From: Planctomycetes bacterium UBA2386
GTDB lineage: Bacteria; Planctomycetota; UBA1135; UBA2386
Length of the DNA stretch: 50,291 nt
Direction of reading: 5' to 3'
Assembly: GCA_002343845.1 (NCBI GenBank)
Contig: DDSQ01000138.1
Location: 2,769-53,059, forward strand
Shown here: positions 40,629-49,352 of the stretch, one piece after another
Layout: every line of letters starts with the position of its first letter
Numbering within the stretch: position 1 is the first letter of the stretch
Translations under genes and position numbers: made by a program
The notes under the pieces: model-generated
Told to the model about the DNA's origin: nothing
Database searches by the model: none
What the model saw: the letters and a program-made list of their open reading frames with translations, nothing else

Positions 40629-43298
40629 TCATGAACCCGGCGGCGGCGAGGCGAGCGACTCGCCGAAGCACCGCGTGATCAACGCCGTCCACCCGGTCTG
40701 GTGCGACGCGCCACACCCGCGCCCCGTGTCGCCATCGAAGAACTCGTGGAACAGCACGAGGTCCTTCCAGTTCGGATCGTCCGCGAAGCGCCGATCCTCG
40801 CCGGCGAACGGCCGCCGCCCGTCGCCGTCGCGCAGGAACAACCGCGTCAGCCGCGCCGCCAGTTCGTCGGCGACCTGCTGCAGCGTGCAGCGATTGCCCG
40901 ATCCGGTCGGGCACTCGACCAGGAGCGTGTCGCCGTAGAAGCGCCCGTAGCGTTCGATCGCCTCGATCAGCAGGTAGTTGAGCGGCAGCCAGATCGGCCC
41001 GCGCCAGTTGCTGTTGCCGCCGAACATCCCGGTCGTGCTCTCGGCCGGCGTGTAGTCGACGCGGTACTCCTGCCCACCCACTTTGAGCACGAACGGCTGG
41101 TCGCGGTGCACCGCGGACAACGAGCGGATGCCGTACGGCGACAAGAACTCCTTCTCGTCGAGCATGTAGCGGAGCACACGTTCGAGCTGCGCCTTCGACG
41201 GGATCGCCAGCATCGCCGACGCCTCGTCGCCGTCGCCGGTGAACGACACCCGGCCCGACAGTTCCTTCTCGTGCTGCAGGAACCACCGGAAGCGCCGCTC
41301 GAAGCCCGGTAGCCGCCGGATCGTCGCCAACGGCAGCACTTCGACCGCGCACAGCGGAATCAGGCCGACCAGCGACCGGATGCGCAGCTTGTCGCTGCTG
41401 CCGTCGTCGTGGATCTGGTCGTAGTAGAAGCCGTCGCGTTCGTCCCACAGCCCGCTGCCGCCGAGCGTGTTCATCGCGTGCGTGATCGCGACGAAGTGCT
41501 CGAAGAACTTCGACGCCACGTCCTCGTAGGCCGGGTCGTGGCAGGCGAGCTCGAGCGCGATGCTGAGCATCGTCGCGCAGTAGAAGGCCATCCACGCGGT
41601 GCCGTCGGCCTGCTCGAGATGGCCGCCGGTCGGCAGCGGCTGGCTGCGATCGAACACGCCGATGTTGTCGAGCCCGAGGAAGCCGCCGCCGAACACGTGC
41701 TTGCCGGTGAGGTCCTTGCGGTTGACCCACCACGTGAAGTTGAGGAGCAGCTTGTGGAAGGCGCGCGCCAGGAACACCAGGTCGCGGTTGCCGCGATGCC
41801 CCGTCAGCTTGTAGACGCGCCAGCAGGCCCAGGCGTGCACCGGCGGATTGACGTCGCCGAACGCGAACTCGTAGGCCGGGATCTGCCCGTTCGGCGCCAT
41901 GTACCACTCGCGCAGCAGCAGCAACAACTGGTGCTTCGCGAACGCCGGGTCGAGCTTGGCGAACGGGATCGTGTGGAAGGCGAGATCCCATGCCGCGTAC
42001 CACGGGTACTCCCAGGTGTCGGGCATCGACACCACGTCGCGGTTGTAGAGATGCCGCCAGTCGGCGTTGCGGCCGGCCTTGCGTTCGGGCGGCGGTGCGG
42101 GTTGCGCCGGATCGCCGGCGAGCCAGGTGCGCACGTCGAACCAGTAGAACTGCTTGCTCCAGATCAGCCCCGCGTAGGCCTGGCGCTGCACCTGGTGCAC
42201 TTCGGGGTTCACGTCGCGCCCGATCAGGGCGCCGTAGAAGTCGTCGGACTCCTCGGCGCGATCGGCCAGCACCGCCGCGTAGGCACTGCCGAACGGCTTG
42301 CCGGTCGCATCGGCGCGGCGCAGCCGCAGCCGCACCTCGGCGCGCCCGTGCGGCTTGAGCTCGAACACGCAGTGGAACGCCACCTTGCTGCCGGCACGCG
42401 CCGGGTTCACCGCCGCGCGGTGGCCGCCGACGACGTACTCGTGGAAGGCGTCCTTGGTGAACGCACCCGGGTCGCCGCTGCCGAACAGCTCGTGCGTGTT
42501 GGTGTCGTTCTCGGTGGCGAGGATGCCGCGGCAGACGCCGTCGGGATCGTCGAGCTCGAGCGCCATCGGCGGCAGATCGGCGCCGGTCGCGACGAGGCGC
42601 CGTTCGCCGTCGGCAGCGATCACGCCCCGCGGCCAGTAGCCCTCGCCGTCGCGCCCCCACGACCAGGTGTTGCGGAACCACAACTGCGGCAGCACGTGCA
42701 GCCGCGCCGCGAACGACGCGCGGTTGCTCACCGACAGGACGATGCAGAGGTCCTCGGGGTCGGCCTTGGCGTAGCGGACCTCGACGTCGAAGTAGCGGTC
42801 GAACTCGAACACGCCGGTGTCGACGAGTTCGAACTCGCGCTGGCTGCGATCGCGCTGCCGGTTCTCGCTGAGCAGCCGCGCGTACGGAAACTCCGCCTGC
42901 GGGTACTTGTAGAGCGCGCGCAGCCAGGACGCGGTCGGCAGCGCGTCGAGGTAGAAGTACTCCTCCTTGACGTCCTCGCCGTGGTTGCCCTCGGGACCGG
43001 CGAGTCCGAACAGGCGCTCCTTCAGGAACGGATCACGTTCGTTCCACAGCGCCCACGCGAAGCAGAGTCGGCCTTGGCGATCGGTGATGCCGAGCAGGCC
43101 GTCTTCGCCCCAGCGGTAGGCGCGCCGGCGCGCGTGCTCGTGCGGGAAGTAGTTCCAGCAGTTGCCGTCCTGGCTGTAGTCCTCGCGCACCGTGCCCCAC
43201 TGCCGCTCGGCGAGGTAGGGCCCCCAGCGCTGCCAGTTGAGTTCGCGGCGGCCGTCCTGGCGCAGGCGTTCGCGTTCGGCACCGGGACGGGCGGTCAT
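40629..43298 (-). CDS. GH63-family glycoside hydrolase (glucosidase/mannosylglycerate-hydrolase-like)
   Basis: The 889-residue protein from the ATG at 43298 has no signal peptide, so it is probably cytoplasmic. It matches bacterial GH63-type proteins: RQWGTVREDYSQDGNCWNYF near the N-terminus, an N-terminal beta domain, then an (alpha/alpha)6 barrel from residue ~440 with SMPDTWEYPWYAAWDLAFHT carrying a likely catalytic Asp, NPPVHAWACWRVYK, GGGFLGLDNIGVFDRSQPLP, TPAESTTGMFGGNSNWRGPIW and ending CGASHQTGWTALI. GH63 enzymes are inverting and hydrolyse terminal alpha-glucosidic or related bonds; bacterial members often act on compatible solutes or oligosaccharides. Substrate remains open. No neighbouring sugar genes help. 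Confidence 0.85.
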   Translation of the reverse strand: MTARPGAERERLRQDGRRELNWQRWGPYLAERQWGTVREDYSQDGNCWNYFPHEHARRRAYRWGEDGLLGITDRQGRLCFAWALWNERDPFLKERLFGLAGPEGNHGEDVKEEYFYLDALPTASWLRALYKYPQAEFPYARLLSENRQRDRSQREFELVDTGVFEFDRYFDVEVRYAKADPEDLCIVLSVSNRASFAARLHVLPQLWFRNTWSWGRDGEGYWPRGVIAADGERRLVATGADLPPMALELDDPDGVCRGILATENDTNTHELFGSGDPGAFTKDAFHEYVVGGHRAAVNPARAGSKVAFHCVFELKPHGRAEVRLRLRRADATGKPFGSAYAAVLADRAEESDDFYGALIGRDVNPEVHQVQRQAYAGLIWSKQFYWFDVRTWLAGDPAQPAPPPERKAGRNADWRHLYNRDVVSMPDTWEYPWYAAWDLAFHTIPFAKLDPAFAKHQLLLLLREWYMAPNGQIPAYEFAFGDVNPPVHAWACWRVYKLTGHRGNRDLVFLARAFHKLLLNFTWWVNRKDLTGKHVFGGGFLGLDNIGVFDRSQPLPTGGHLEQADGTAWMAFYCATMLSIALELACHDPAYEDVASKFFEHFVAITHAMNTLGGSGLWDERDGFYYDQIHDDGSSDKLRIRSLVGLIPLCAVEVLPLATIRRLPGFERRFRWFLQHEKELSGRVSFTGDGDEASAMLAIPSKAQLERVLRYMLDEKEFLSPYGIRSLSAVHRDQPFVLKVGGQEYRVDYTPAESTTGMFGGNSNWRGPIWLPLNYLLIEAIERYGRFYGDTLLVECPTGSGNRCTLQQVADELAARLTRLFLRDGDGRRPFAGEDRRFADDPNWKDLVLFHEFFDGDTGRGCGASHQTGWTALITRCFGESLASPPPGS

Positions 43299-43335
43299 CG
43301 GGGCGGGGGTGTACCCGGAGACCGCGTCGCGCGCA

Positions 43336-44253
43336 TCAGTCCGTGGCCACGGCCTGCCGCAGAGCCGCCGGCACCGGCTCGCGCGCGACGAACGGAGCCC
43401 CGGTGGCAGGATGCGGGAACGTGAGCTCGCTGCAGTGCAGCAGCAGCCGGCGGTCCGTCGCCGAGGCCTTGCCGTAACGGCGGTCGCCGACGATCGCATG
43501 GCCGAGCCAGGCCAGGTGCGCGCGGATCTGGTGCTGGCGACCCTGCTGCGGTCGCAGGCGCAGCAAGGCGCGGCCGCCGCCGGACCGCACGACTTCGTAC
43601 TGTGTGCTCGCCGCCTGGCCGTCGGCGCGAACGGCGACCTTGGGGCCATCGGCGCGCGGCGCGTCGAGATCGACGAGCGGCGCCTCGATGACGCCCTGCC
43701 GCGGTCGCGGCACGCCGTGCACGACCGCGTGGTACACCTTCTGCACCGTGCCGTCGCGGAACGCTGCGGTCAGCGCGCGCAGCGCCACGGGCGACAGCCC
43801 GACGACGAGCAGCCCCGCGGTGCCGCGATCGAGCCGGTGCGCGGGCGCTGGCCGGAACGTCGCGCTGCGCGGGCCGAGGTCCTGCGCGTCGAGCCAGTCG
43901 ACGACGCTGTGCACGACGCCGCTGCCGACGTGCACGGCGAGGCCGGCGGGCTTGCTCAGCACCAGCAGGTGGTCGTCGCGATGCACGATGCGCGGGCGCA
44001 GTTCGTCGGGCAGCGGGCCCGTTCGTGCCGCCACCGGCGGCGGCGCGGCGGCGGTGCGCGCCCCGGGCGGCAGGCTCACCTTCATGCCGGCGGCGAGCCG
44101 CAGGCTGCCCGCGACCTTCTTGCCGTCGACGCGGATCGCGCCGCTGCGCAGCTTCTGGAAGATCGCGCCGAGCGGCATCGTGGGCAGCAGCTTGCGCAAC
44201 CAGCGATCGAGGCGCTGCCCGGCCTCCAGTTCGGTGATCGCCACGTCGTGCAT
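43336..44253 (-). CDS. RluA-family 23S rRNA pseudouridine synthase with S4 domain
   Basis: From the ATG at 44253 the protein is 305 residues. Residues ~10-60 are an S4 RNA-binding domain (GQRLDRWLRKLLPTMPLGAI, then GAIRVDGKKV). The catalytic domain has the RluA block HRLDRGTAGLLVVG with the nucleophile Asp, LVLSKPAGLAVHVG, and RQHQIRAHLAWLGHAIVGD. The layout is that of RluC/RluD, which isomerise uridines in 23S rRNA; exact sites are not predictable. It follows the beta-propeller gene by 11 bases on the same strand. Together with the Pus10-like gene it makes two unrelated pseudouridine synthases in the window. Confidence 0.92.
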   Translation of the reverse strand: MHDVAITELEAGQRLDRWLRKLLPTMPLGAIFQKLRSGAIRVDGKKVAGSLRLAAGMKVSLPPGARTAAAPPPVAARTGPLPDELRPRIVHRDDHLLVLSKPAGLAVHVGSGVVHSVVDWLDAQDLGPRSATFRPAPAHRLDRGTAGLLVVGLSPVALRALTAAFRDGTVQKVYHAVVHGVPRPRQGVIEAPLVDLDAPRADGPKVAVRADGQAASTQYEVVRSGGGRALLRLRPQQGRQHQIRAHLAWLGHAIVGDRRYGKASATDRRLLLHCSELTFPHPATGAPFVAREPVPAALRQAVATD

Positions 44254-44264
44254 CGCGCGTTCCG

Positions 44265-45368
44265 TCAGGGCGCCTCGACCCAACGCACCGCCGCGATCGG
44301 CGGCAGGTTCGCGGCGAACTCGTGCCACTGTTCGCCGCCGCCTTCGCCGAGCCACAACCGCCCGCTCGTGCTGCCCATCGCCAACGTGCTGCCGTCGGCG
44401 GCGACGTCGAGAGCGTGCCGCCAGACCAGGTCGTACGCATCACGCTGCGGCAGCCCGCGCCGGAGTTCGGTGAACGAACGGCCGCCGTCGCCGGTGCGCA
44501 GCACCACCAGCCGCCCGTCGACCGGCACGCGGCACTCGTCCTTCTCGGCGGGCACGAACCAGGCGACGTCGCGATCGTGCGGGTGCGCGACGCAGGCGAA
44601 CCCGAAGCGGCTCACGGCCTTCGCGCGGACCTCGCGCCACGGCCGGCTGCCGTCGCGCACGAAGATGCCGTTGTGGTGCTGGCACCACACGCGGTCCGGG
44701 GCGCCGCCGCACATCGCGAGGCGATGCGGATCCTGCACGTCGGGATCGCGCGCCTTGTCCTTGGGCATGTAGGCCGCGCGCATGCCGCGCGCCTCGTTGC
44801 GCCAGGTCGCCCCGCCGTCGCGCGTCACGTGCACCCCGCCGCACGAGATGCCGAGCGTCACCACGTTCGCGTCGCGCGGATCGACCAGGATGCTGTGGAT
44901 GCCCGGCGTGTCGTAGCCACCGCCAAACCACTTCGTGCGGTTCTTGTCGCGCCAGAGCCCCGCGTTCCACGTCCACGACGCGCCCGCGTCGGCACTGTGG
45001 AACAGCCCGCCCGGGATCGTGCCGCACCACAGCCCGCCCGGCGTGCGCGGGTCGAGTTCGAGACTCCACACCAGCCGCAGCGAACGCGGCCAGGGCCGGC
45101 CGCCGCCTTCTTTCTCGACGCGGCCCTTGGCGAGTTGCGGATAGACCGGGGCGGGCAGTTCGCGCCAGCGCGTGCCGACGCGGCGATGGAGCTTGGCGCC
45201 GAAGTGGCCGTGGTCGAGGGCGGCGTAGAGCGAACGATCGCGTGGATCGAACACGGCCATCGACACCGGCACGCCGCGGAACTCGGGTTCGCCGATGCGC
45301 CAGCCGCGCGGGGTCTCGGTCAGCACGAACAGGCCCTTTCGGGTCGCGACGAGCAGTTGGCGTGGCAT
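44265..45368 (-). CDS. BNR/sialidase-like beta-propeller protein (WD40/YVTN type)
   Basis: The 367-residue protein has no signal peptide. It contains Asp-box-like repeats on a beta-propeller: ATRKGLFVLTE, GLFHSADAGASWTWN, GVHVTRDGGATWRNE, LVVLRTGDGGRSFTEL and GRLWLGEGGGEQWHE. The SxDxGxxW Asp-box pattern is clear. Catalytic sialidase residues (FRIP Arg, Tyr/Glu pair) are not evident, so the common label exo-alpha-sialidase is probably wrong in function. The next gene upstream on the same strand encodes a MoaD/ThiS-like protein; the two form an operon with the RluA-family gene. Confidence 0.78.
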   Translation of the reverse strand: MPRQLLVATRKGLFVLTETPRGWRIGEPEFRGVPVSMAVFDPRDRSLYAALDHGHFGAKLHRRVGTRWRELPAPVYPQLAKGRVEKEGGGRPWPRSLRLVWSLELDPRTPGGLWCGTIPGGLFHSADAGASWTWNAGLWRDKNRTKWFGGGYDTPGIHSILVDPRDANVVTLGISCGGVHVTRDGGATWRNEARGMRAAYMPKDKARDPDVQDPHRLAMCGGAPDRVWCQHHNGIFVRDGSRPWREVRAKAVSRFGFACVAHPHDRDVAWFVPAEKDECRVPVDGRLVVLRTGDGGRSFTELRRGLPQRDAYDLVWRHALDVAADGSTLAMGSTSGRLWLGEGGGEQWHEFAANLPPIAAVRWVEAP

Positions 45369-45391
45369 CGGGGATCGTGGGTCAGTGGGGC

Positions 45392-45661
45392 TCAGCCGCC
45401 GGACAGCGCTTGCAGCACGTCGATGCGGCTCTTCGGTTGCACGGGCTGCGCGAGACGCCGGCGCTCACGCACGACCTCGCCGTCGACGAACAGCGTGACG
45501 TGCTGGCGCAGCGCACCGGCGTCGTCGAGCAGGTAGCCGCGCGCGGTCGGATGGATCGCGAACGCGGCGTCGAGCGCCTCGCGCACGGTGGCCGCCTCGA
45601 CGTCGACCGGCGGGCAGGTGACGTGGCGCTGCAGCACCTGCGGGAAGGTCACGCGCACCAT
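45392..45661 (-). CDS. MoaD/ThiS-like sulfur-carrier protein ending in Gly-Gly
   Basis: The 89-residue protein from the ATG at 45661 has the beta-grasp layout: VRVTFPQVLQRHV, a helix VREALDAAFAIHPTARGYL, a strand QHVTLFVDGEVV, and the C-terminal tail RIDVLQALSGG. The Gly-Gly end is what E1-like enzymes adenylate and thiocarboxylate. No MoeB/ThiF or MoaE gene is nearby, so its pathway (molybdopterin, thiamine, cysteine or other) is not shown. It precedes the beta-propeller gene by ~23 bases. A GTG at 45682 in frame is an alternative start. Confidence 0.78.
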   Translation of the reverse strand: MVRVTFPQVLQRHVTCPPVDVEAATVREALDAAFAIHPTARGYLLDDAGALRQHVTLFVDGEVVRERRRLAQPVQPKSRIDVLQALSGG

Positions 45662-45692
45662 CGCCGCAGTCTCGGCGGCCACCCTCGTCCGC

Positions 45693-46055
45693 TCAAGCGC
45701 GCGGCGCGAGCTGCAGGCGGAACGCGGCGATCCGCCCCGCCTCGGTTCGCCACTCGCCCGCGACCAAGACGCGCGCCTCGTCGGTCGTCACTTCGGCGCG
45801 CAGTTCGGCAGCGACACCGGGAGCGAGCGGCTGGAACCAGCGCACCTCGTCGATGCCGCGCAGCACGCACGGCACGCCACTGGCACGTTCCCACGCCGCG
45901 CGCACGGCATCGAGCAGCAACACGCCAGGGACGATCGGTGCGCCGGGGAAGTGGCCCGCGAGCAGCGGATGCGCGGTTCCGACGCAGAACGTCGCGCGCA
46001 GCGCGCACGGCGCGGTGGCGACGGGGTCGTGCAGGGTCAGCGTCGCGTCGGCCAC
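45693..46055 (-). CDS. Hotdog-fold FabZ/FabA-like dehydratase domain protein
   Basis: No ATG precedes the conserved fold in this frame, so I chose the GTG at 46055, giving 120 residues. The key block AGHFPGAPIVPGVLLLDAVR matches the FabZ/FabA active-site strand and helix (His of GHFP, though the usual catalytic Glu/Asp after PGVL is Asp here), followed by FQPLAPGVAAELRAEV and a final strand. It could be an acyl-ACP dehydratase or thioesterase-like protein of secondary lipid synthesis. It is divergent from another hotdog protein at 46129. Confidence 0.68.
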   Translation of the reverse strand: MADATLTLHDPVATAPCALRATFCVGTAHPLLAGHFPGAPIVPGVLLLDAVRAAWERASGVPCVLRGIDEVRWFQPLAPGVAAELRAEVTTDEARVLVAGEWRTEAGRIAAFRLQLAPRA

Positions 46056-46128
46056 GCGCGCATGGTGCCGCGCGGCGCGTCGCGACGCACGCTTGCTCAC
46101 GACGGCGTGGCGGCGTCCACTGCCCGGC

Positions 46129-46539
46129 ATGCCGTTCCCCGTCGACGACCTGGTGCTGCAGCGGGTGCCGCACCGGCCGCCGATCCTGCGCGTGCATCGA
46201 CTGGTCGCCACCGACGGCGATCGCGGCACGGTCGCCGGCTGCGAACCGACCGGACCGGGTGCCCTGCCGTGGGCCGCGGGCGCGATCGAGGGCATCGCGC
46301 AGAGTGCGGCGCTCGTTCTCGCCGGCCATGCGCCCAAGACCGAGGGCGCGCCGCGCGGCATGCTGGTCGCGGTGAAGAAGTTCGTCGTGCACGGCGAGCC
46401 CCCCGCCGGCGCCGAAGTCCTCTACCACGTCGAGCTGCTGCGACGGCTGGGCGCGATGGCTCTCCTGCGCGGCGAAGCGACGGTCGCCGGCACGTTGCTG
46501 GCCGGCGGCGACCTCACGATCTGGACCCCGGCAGGGTAG
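46129..46539 (+). CDS. Hotdog-fold acyl-ACP dehydratase-like protein (ApeP/FabZ-like)
   Basis: The 136-residue protein from the ATG at 46129 opens VLQRVPHRPPILRVHRLV, the LPHRPPM-type motif of FabZ-like dehydratases in aryl-polyene and related pathways. AAGAIEGIAQSAALVLAGH is the central helix with a candidate catalytic Glu, and KKFVVHGEPPAGAEVLYHVE the following strands. With the divergent FabZ/FabA-like gene it suggests a small unit for hydroxyacyl chains, but no ketosynthase, reductase or ACP is adjacent. The ribosome binding site is weak. Confidence 0.68.
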   Translation: MPFPVDDLVLQRVPHRPPILRVHRLVATDGDRGTVAGCEPTGPGALPWAAGAIEGIAQSAALVLAGHAPKTEGAPRGMLVAVKKFVVHGEPPAGAEVLYHVELLRRLGAMALLRGEATVAGTLLAGGDLTIWTPAG

Positions 46540-46584
46540 GAAACTCTCACTTCGTCGTCAGAACGGCGACGCTTGCGTCGTCTC

Positions 46585-47151
46585 ATGGCCCTGTCCATGT
46601 CCTGCCCCCCGCTGCTCGCCGCCGCCGACGACGTTCGGGCCGACGCCTCGCGCGCGCCGACCGACGTCGCCCAGGCGCTCTGCAGCCAGGCACCCCGGCT
46701 GCGGCGGCTGGTGCACCGGCTGCTGGGCTGGCGCGCCGCCGCCGACGAACTCGACGACGTCGTGCAGGACGTCCTGCTCAAGGCCTGGAACGGGCGCGCT
46801 TCGTTCCGCGGCGAAGCGTCGCTGGCGACCTGGCTGACGGCGATCGCGCTCTCGACCACGGCCAGCCACGCGCGCGCGCGGGCGCGCTGGCGGCGCCTGT
46901 TCGGCTGGTTCGACCGCGAGCCGGCACAACCGCTGCCGTCGACCGACAACGACGCGAGCCAACGCGCCGCGGCGGCGATGCAGCGTCTGCGCCACGACGA
47001 CCGCGAAGTGCTGGTGCTGCGGTATCTCGAACAGCGCGCGATCCCCGAGATCGCCGAACTGCTCGGCTGCACGCGGCCCGCGGTCGACGCCCGGCTGTCG
47101 CGCGCGCGGCAACGGCTGCGCGACCTGCTCGGCGGGACGGAGGAGCCATGA
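46585..47151 (+). CDS. ECF-type RNA polymerase sigma factor
   Basis: I chose the ATG at 46585; in-frame alternatives are TTG at 46573 and ATG at 46594. The 188-residue protein has sigma region 2 (RLVHRLLGWRAAADELDDVV, then QDVLLKAWNGRASFRGEASL with the DDVVQDVLLKAW -10 recognition helix) and region 4 (LRHDDREVLVLRYLEQRAIP, EIAELLGCTRPAVDARLSRA). Regions 1.1 and 3 are absent, as expected for ECF factors. Its TGA overlaps the ATG of a small membrane protein gene that is probably its anti-sigma factor. Confidence 0.9.
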   Translation: MALSMSCPPLLAAADDVRADASRAPTDVAQALCSQAPRLRRLVHRLLGWRAAADELDDVVQDVLLKAWNGRASFRGEASLATWLTAIALSTTASHARARARWRRLFGWFDREPAQPLPSTDNDASQRAAAAMQRLRHDDREVLVLRYLEQRAIPEIAELLGCTRPAVDARLSRARQRLRDLLGGTEEP

Positions 47152-47567
47152 CCGATCCCGACGACGCGCTGCTGCGTTCGCTCGCCGCGGCCGATGCAAC
47201 CCACCCGCCATCACCCGGCGCCGAGTTCTCGCCACACGGGCTCAGGACCACGATCGCGCGGCAACGCCGCCGGCGGGTCGCGGCCGCCTTGGCGCTGCTC
47301 GGGCTCGCGACGTTCGCCGTGCTGCGCCCGCCGAACTCGAGCGACGCCGAGGCCGCCGCCGACCTGGCATCCGAACTGAGCCGGCAGATCGAGTCCTTGC
47401 AACGCGTCACCAGCGACTGGACGGCCCGCACCCACGCCGCCGCCGCGCACGAGGCCGCGGCGACGCGCTCGGCCCGAGCCGCGGCCGACCTGCGGATCGA
47501 ACTCGCCTACGCCCGCGCCCTGCCCGTGCTCGCCAACCCACGACTGTCTCCGGAGCAACCCCGATGA
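47148..47567 (+). CDS. Probable anti-sigma factor (single-pass membrane protein)
   Basis: The ATG at 47148 overlaps the sigma-factor stop (ATGA) and has GGAGG just upstream. The 139-residue protein has a cytoplasmic N-terminal ~40 residues (DDALLRSLAAADATHPPS), one membrane helix near residue 50 (VAAALALLGLATFAVL) and an extracytoplasmic coiled-coil-like C-terminus. No zinc HxxxCxxC motif is seen, so assignment rests on position and topology. Its stop overlaps the next gene's ATG by 4 bases. Confidence 0.6.
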   Translation: MTDPDDALLRSLAAADATHPPSPGAEFSPHGLRTTIARQRRRRVAAALALLGLATFAVLRPPNSSDAEAAADLASELSRQIESLQRVTSDWTARTHAAAAHEAAATRSARAAADLRIELAYARALPVLANPRLSPEQPR

Positions 47568-48670
47568 ACCGCCGTTCCTGCGCCCCTCTCTTCGCCGCGC
47601 TGGCCGCCGCCCTGCCGATTCCCGCGCAAGCCAGGCAACCGTTGGACGCCGAGGCCGTGGTGATCCTGAACTTCGGAGCGGGCGATCTGGTGCCCAACGA
47701 GCCTCTGACCACCGCGATCGCCAACGAGCAGGCCTGCGTGCAGGCCCTCGAACAGGCCTTCGGCGACACGCTGCTCGGGGTGCGACGCATCAACACCTAT
47801 CTGCCTGCATCCCACCTGGCGGGCACGTTCCAGATCCACGTCGACGTGGGGCTGGATCTGCGCATCGAGCCGTCGGAGAAGGAGAAGACGCAGGCGATCG
47901 ACCTCGTGCTCGAACATCTGCGCAGTCGCCTCGAGGCGATGCTCTACAGCCAGCCGCAGGCCGAACTGCAGCAACGGCGCGACGAGCTTCGTGCCCGCCA
48001 CGCCGAGATGATCCTGCGGCGCAGCGAGGCGCTCGCCCGCCGGGACGCTGCGAGCGGTGAGGCCGCTGCGTTGCGCAAGCAGTACGCCTCGCTGGCCGAG
48101 CAACTGCTCGAGGCACGGTTGCACGTGGCGACCGAGGAGCGCGCCGCCGAGCACCTGCTCCGCTTGCGCGCCGAACACACCGACCGGCGCAACAAGCTCC
48201 AGGCCGAAGCCGAGGAACGCGCCACCGCAGTCGCCGAACTCCAGGCCCGCCTCGACCAGCTCTACCAGAAGGCCCGCGGCCCCAAGGACGATCCGGGCCT
48301 CGAGCGCGTCCGCGCCGAGATCGCCGACCTCGATGCCCAACTGCGCGCCCGCCGCGCCGCCGTCGACGCGGCCCAGGAGGCGCTGCGCGATGCGCGGAGC
48401 GTGCTCGGCGTCGTGCTCGAGCAACTGCCCGGCAACGCGATGTGCCAGCAGAAGGCGAACTCGCGGCTCGAGACGCTGACGCTCGAACAGAAGAAGCTGG
48501 AGGATGCCCTGGTCGTCGCGTCGAAGGTCGAGGCCGAATCCGCGCGCCAGCAGATCGAGGCGGAGCAACTGCAGATCGAGGCCTCGGTGCACACGACGCT
48601 GCTGATCGAGGTGCAGGGCAGGCTGGCGCGCCTGCGCCCGCTCGGCTGGCAGGTCCTGCGCCAGCGCTGA
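47564..48670 (+). CDS. Secreted coiled-coil protein in the sigma-factor operon
   Basis: The ATG at 47564 overlaps the upstream TGA (ATGA). The 368-residue protein has a signal peptide (SCAPLFAALAAALPIPAQA), a ~90-residue globular part (VVILNFGAGDLVPNEPLTT, then TFQIHVDVGLDLRIEPSEKE) and a long Ala/Glu/Arg-rich coiled coil from residue ~125 to ~350, broken around a Pro near residue 240. I recognise no family. Coupling to the sigma and anti-sigma genes suggests an envelope sensor or effector of that regulon. Confidence 0.65.
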   Translation: MNRRSCAPLFAALAAALPIPAQARQPLDAEAVVILNFGAGDLVPNEPLTTAIANEQACVQALEQAFGDTLLGVRRINTYLPASHLAGTFQIHVDVGLDLRIEPSEKEKTQAIDLVLEHLRSRLEAMLYSQPQAELQQRRDELRARHAEMILRRSEALARRDAASGEAAALRKQYASLAEQLLEARLHVATEERAAEHLLRLRAEHTDRRNKLQAEAEERATAVAELQARLDQLYQKARGPKDDPGLERVRAEIADLDAQLRARRAAVDAAQEALRDARSVLGVVLEQLPGNAMCQQKANSRLETLTLEQKKLEDALVVASKVEAESARQQIEAEQLQIEASVHTTLLIEVQGRLARLRPLGWQVLRQR

Positions 48671-48682
48671 CCGCGGGTCGAC

Positions 48683-49246
48683 CTACTTCGGCGCGCGCAC
48701 GATCGGCTTCGGCAGCTCCTTGCCCGCGGGCACGAAGCGCATCGACACCGAGTTCACGCAGTGGCGCGTGTTCTTCTTCGTCATGCGCTCACCCTCGAAC
48801 ACGTGACCGAGGTGGCCCTTGCAGTTCGCGCAGACGATCTCGACGCGCACCATGCCGTGCGTGGTGTCGGCGTGCCGCTCGACCGCGCCGGCGATCTCGT
48901 CGTCGAAGCTCGGCCAGCCGCAGCCGGAATGGAACTTGTCCGTCGAACGGTAGAGCGCGGCGTTGCACTGCCGGCAGATGTAGGTGCCGTCGGCCTCGTG
49001 GTCGGTGTACTCGCCGGTGCCGGCGCGCTCGGTGCCCTTCTCCAGGATCACGTGGGCTTCGAGACGATTCAGCGGGTTGTAGTTGGGCATGGGCTCGGGT
49101 GGTGCGGGAACGTCTGCCGGCGCCGGCTCGGGCGCGACCACAGCAACGGGTGCGGGCGTCGCGGGCGCCGTTCGTTCGGCCGGGGCGGTGTCGGGGCTGC
49201 AGCAGCAGGCGAGCAACAGGAAGGCGATCGGCAACGGGTACTGCAT
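48683..49246 (-). CDS. msrB: Peptide-methionine (R)-S-oxide reductase, lipoprotein form
   Basis: From the ATG at 49246 the 187-residue protein begins with a lipoprotein signal (PLPIAFLLLAC) and a Pro/Ala-rich linker to residue ~50. The MsrB domain has zinc cysteines C91, C94, C139 and C142, SGCGWPSF, and the catalytic Cys C163 in RHCVNSVSMRF. It reduces methionine-R-sulfoxide; the lipid anchor places it at the envelope, repairing oxidised exported proteins. MsrB is a known selenoprotein family in some lineages, but here the catalytic residue is plain Cys. Confidence 0.93.
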   Translation of the reverse strand: MQYPLPIAFLLLACCCSPDTAPAERTAPATPAPVAVVAPEPAPADVPAPPEPMPNYNPLNRLEAHVILEKGTERAGTGEYTDHEADGTYICRQCNAALYRSTDKFHSGCGWPSFDDEIAGAVERHADTTHGMVRVEIVCANCKGHLGHVFEGERMTKKNTRHCVNSVSMRFVPAGKELPKPIVRAPK

Positions 49247-49352
49247 GCGTTCGGCGGCGGGAGGAAGGCCGCATGCTACGACGCCCACCCCGATCCGTCG
49301 CGGACTCGGCCCGGTCCTGCCGCGCCTGCGGACAGCGCCGAGGCGGTCTGCC

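Noticed and set aside
44265..45368. True exo-alpha-sialidase working with the sialate O-acetylesterase
   Set aside because: Only Asp-box propeller repeats are visible; sialidase catalytic residues and a signal peptide are not.
48757..48763. MsrB as a second selenoprotein
   Set aside because: The catalytic codon is an ordinary Cys codon (RHCVNS) and the frame is uninterrupted.
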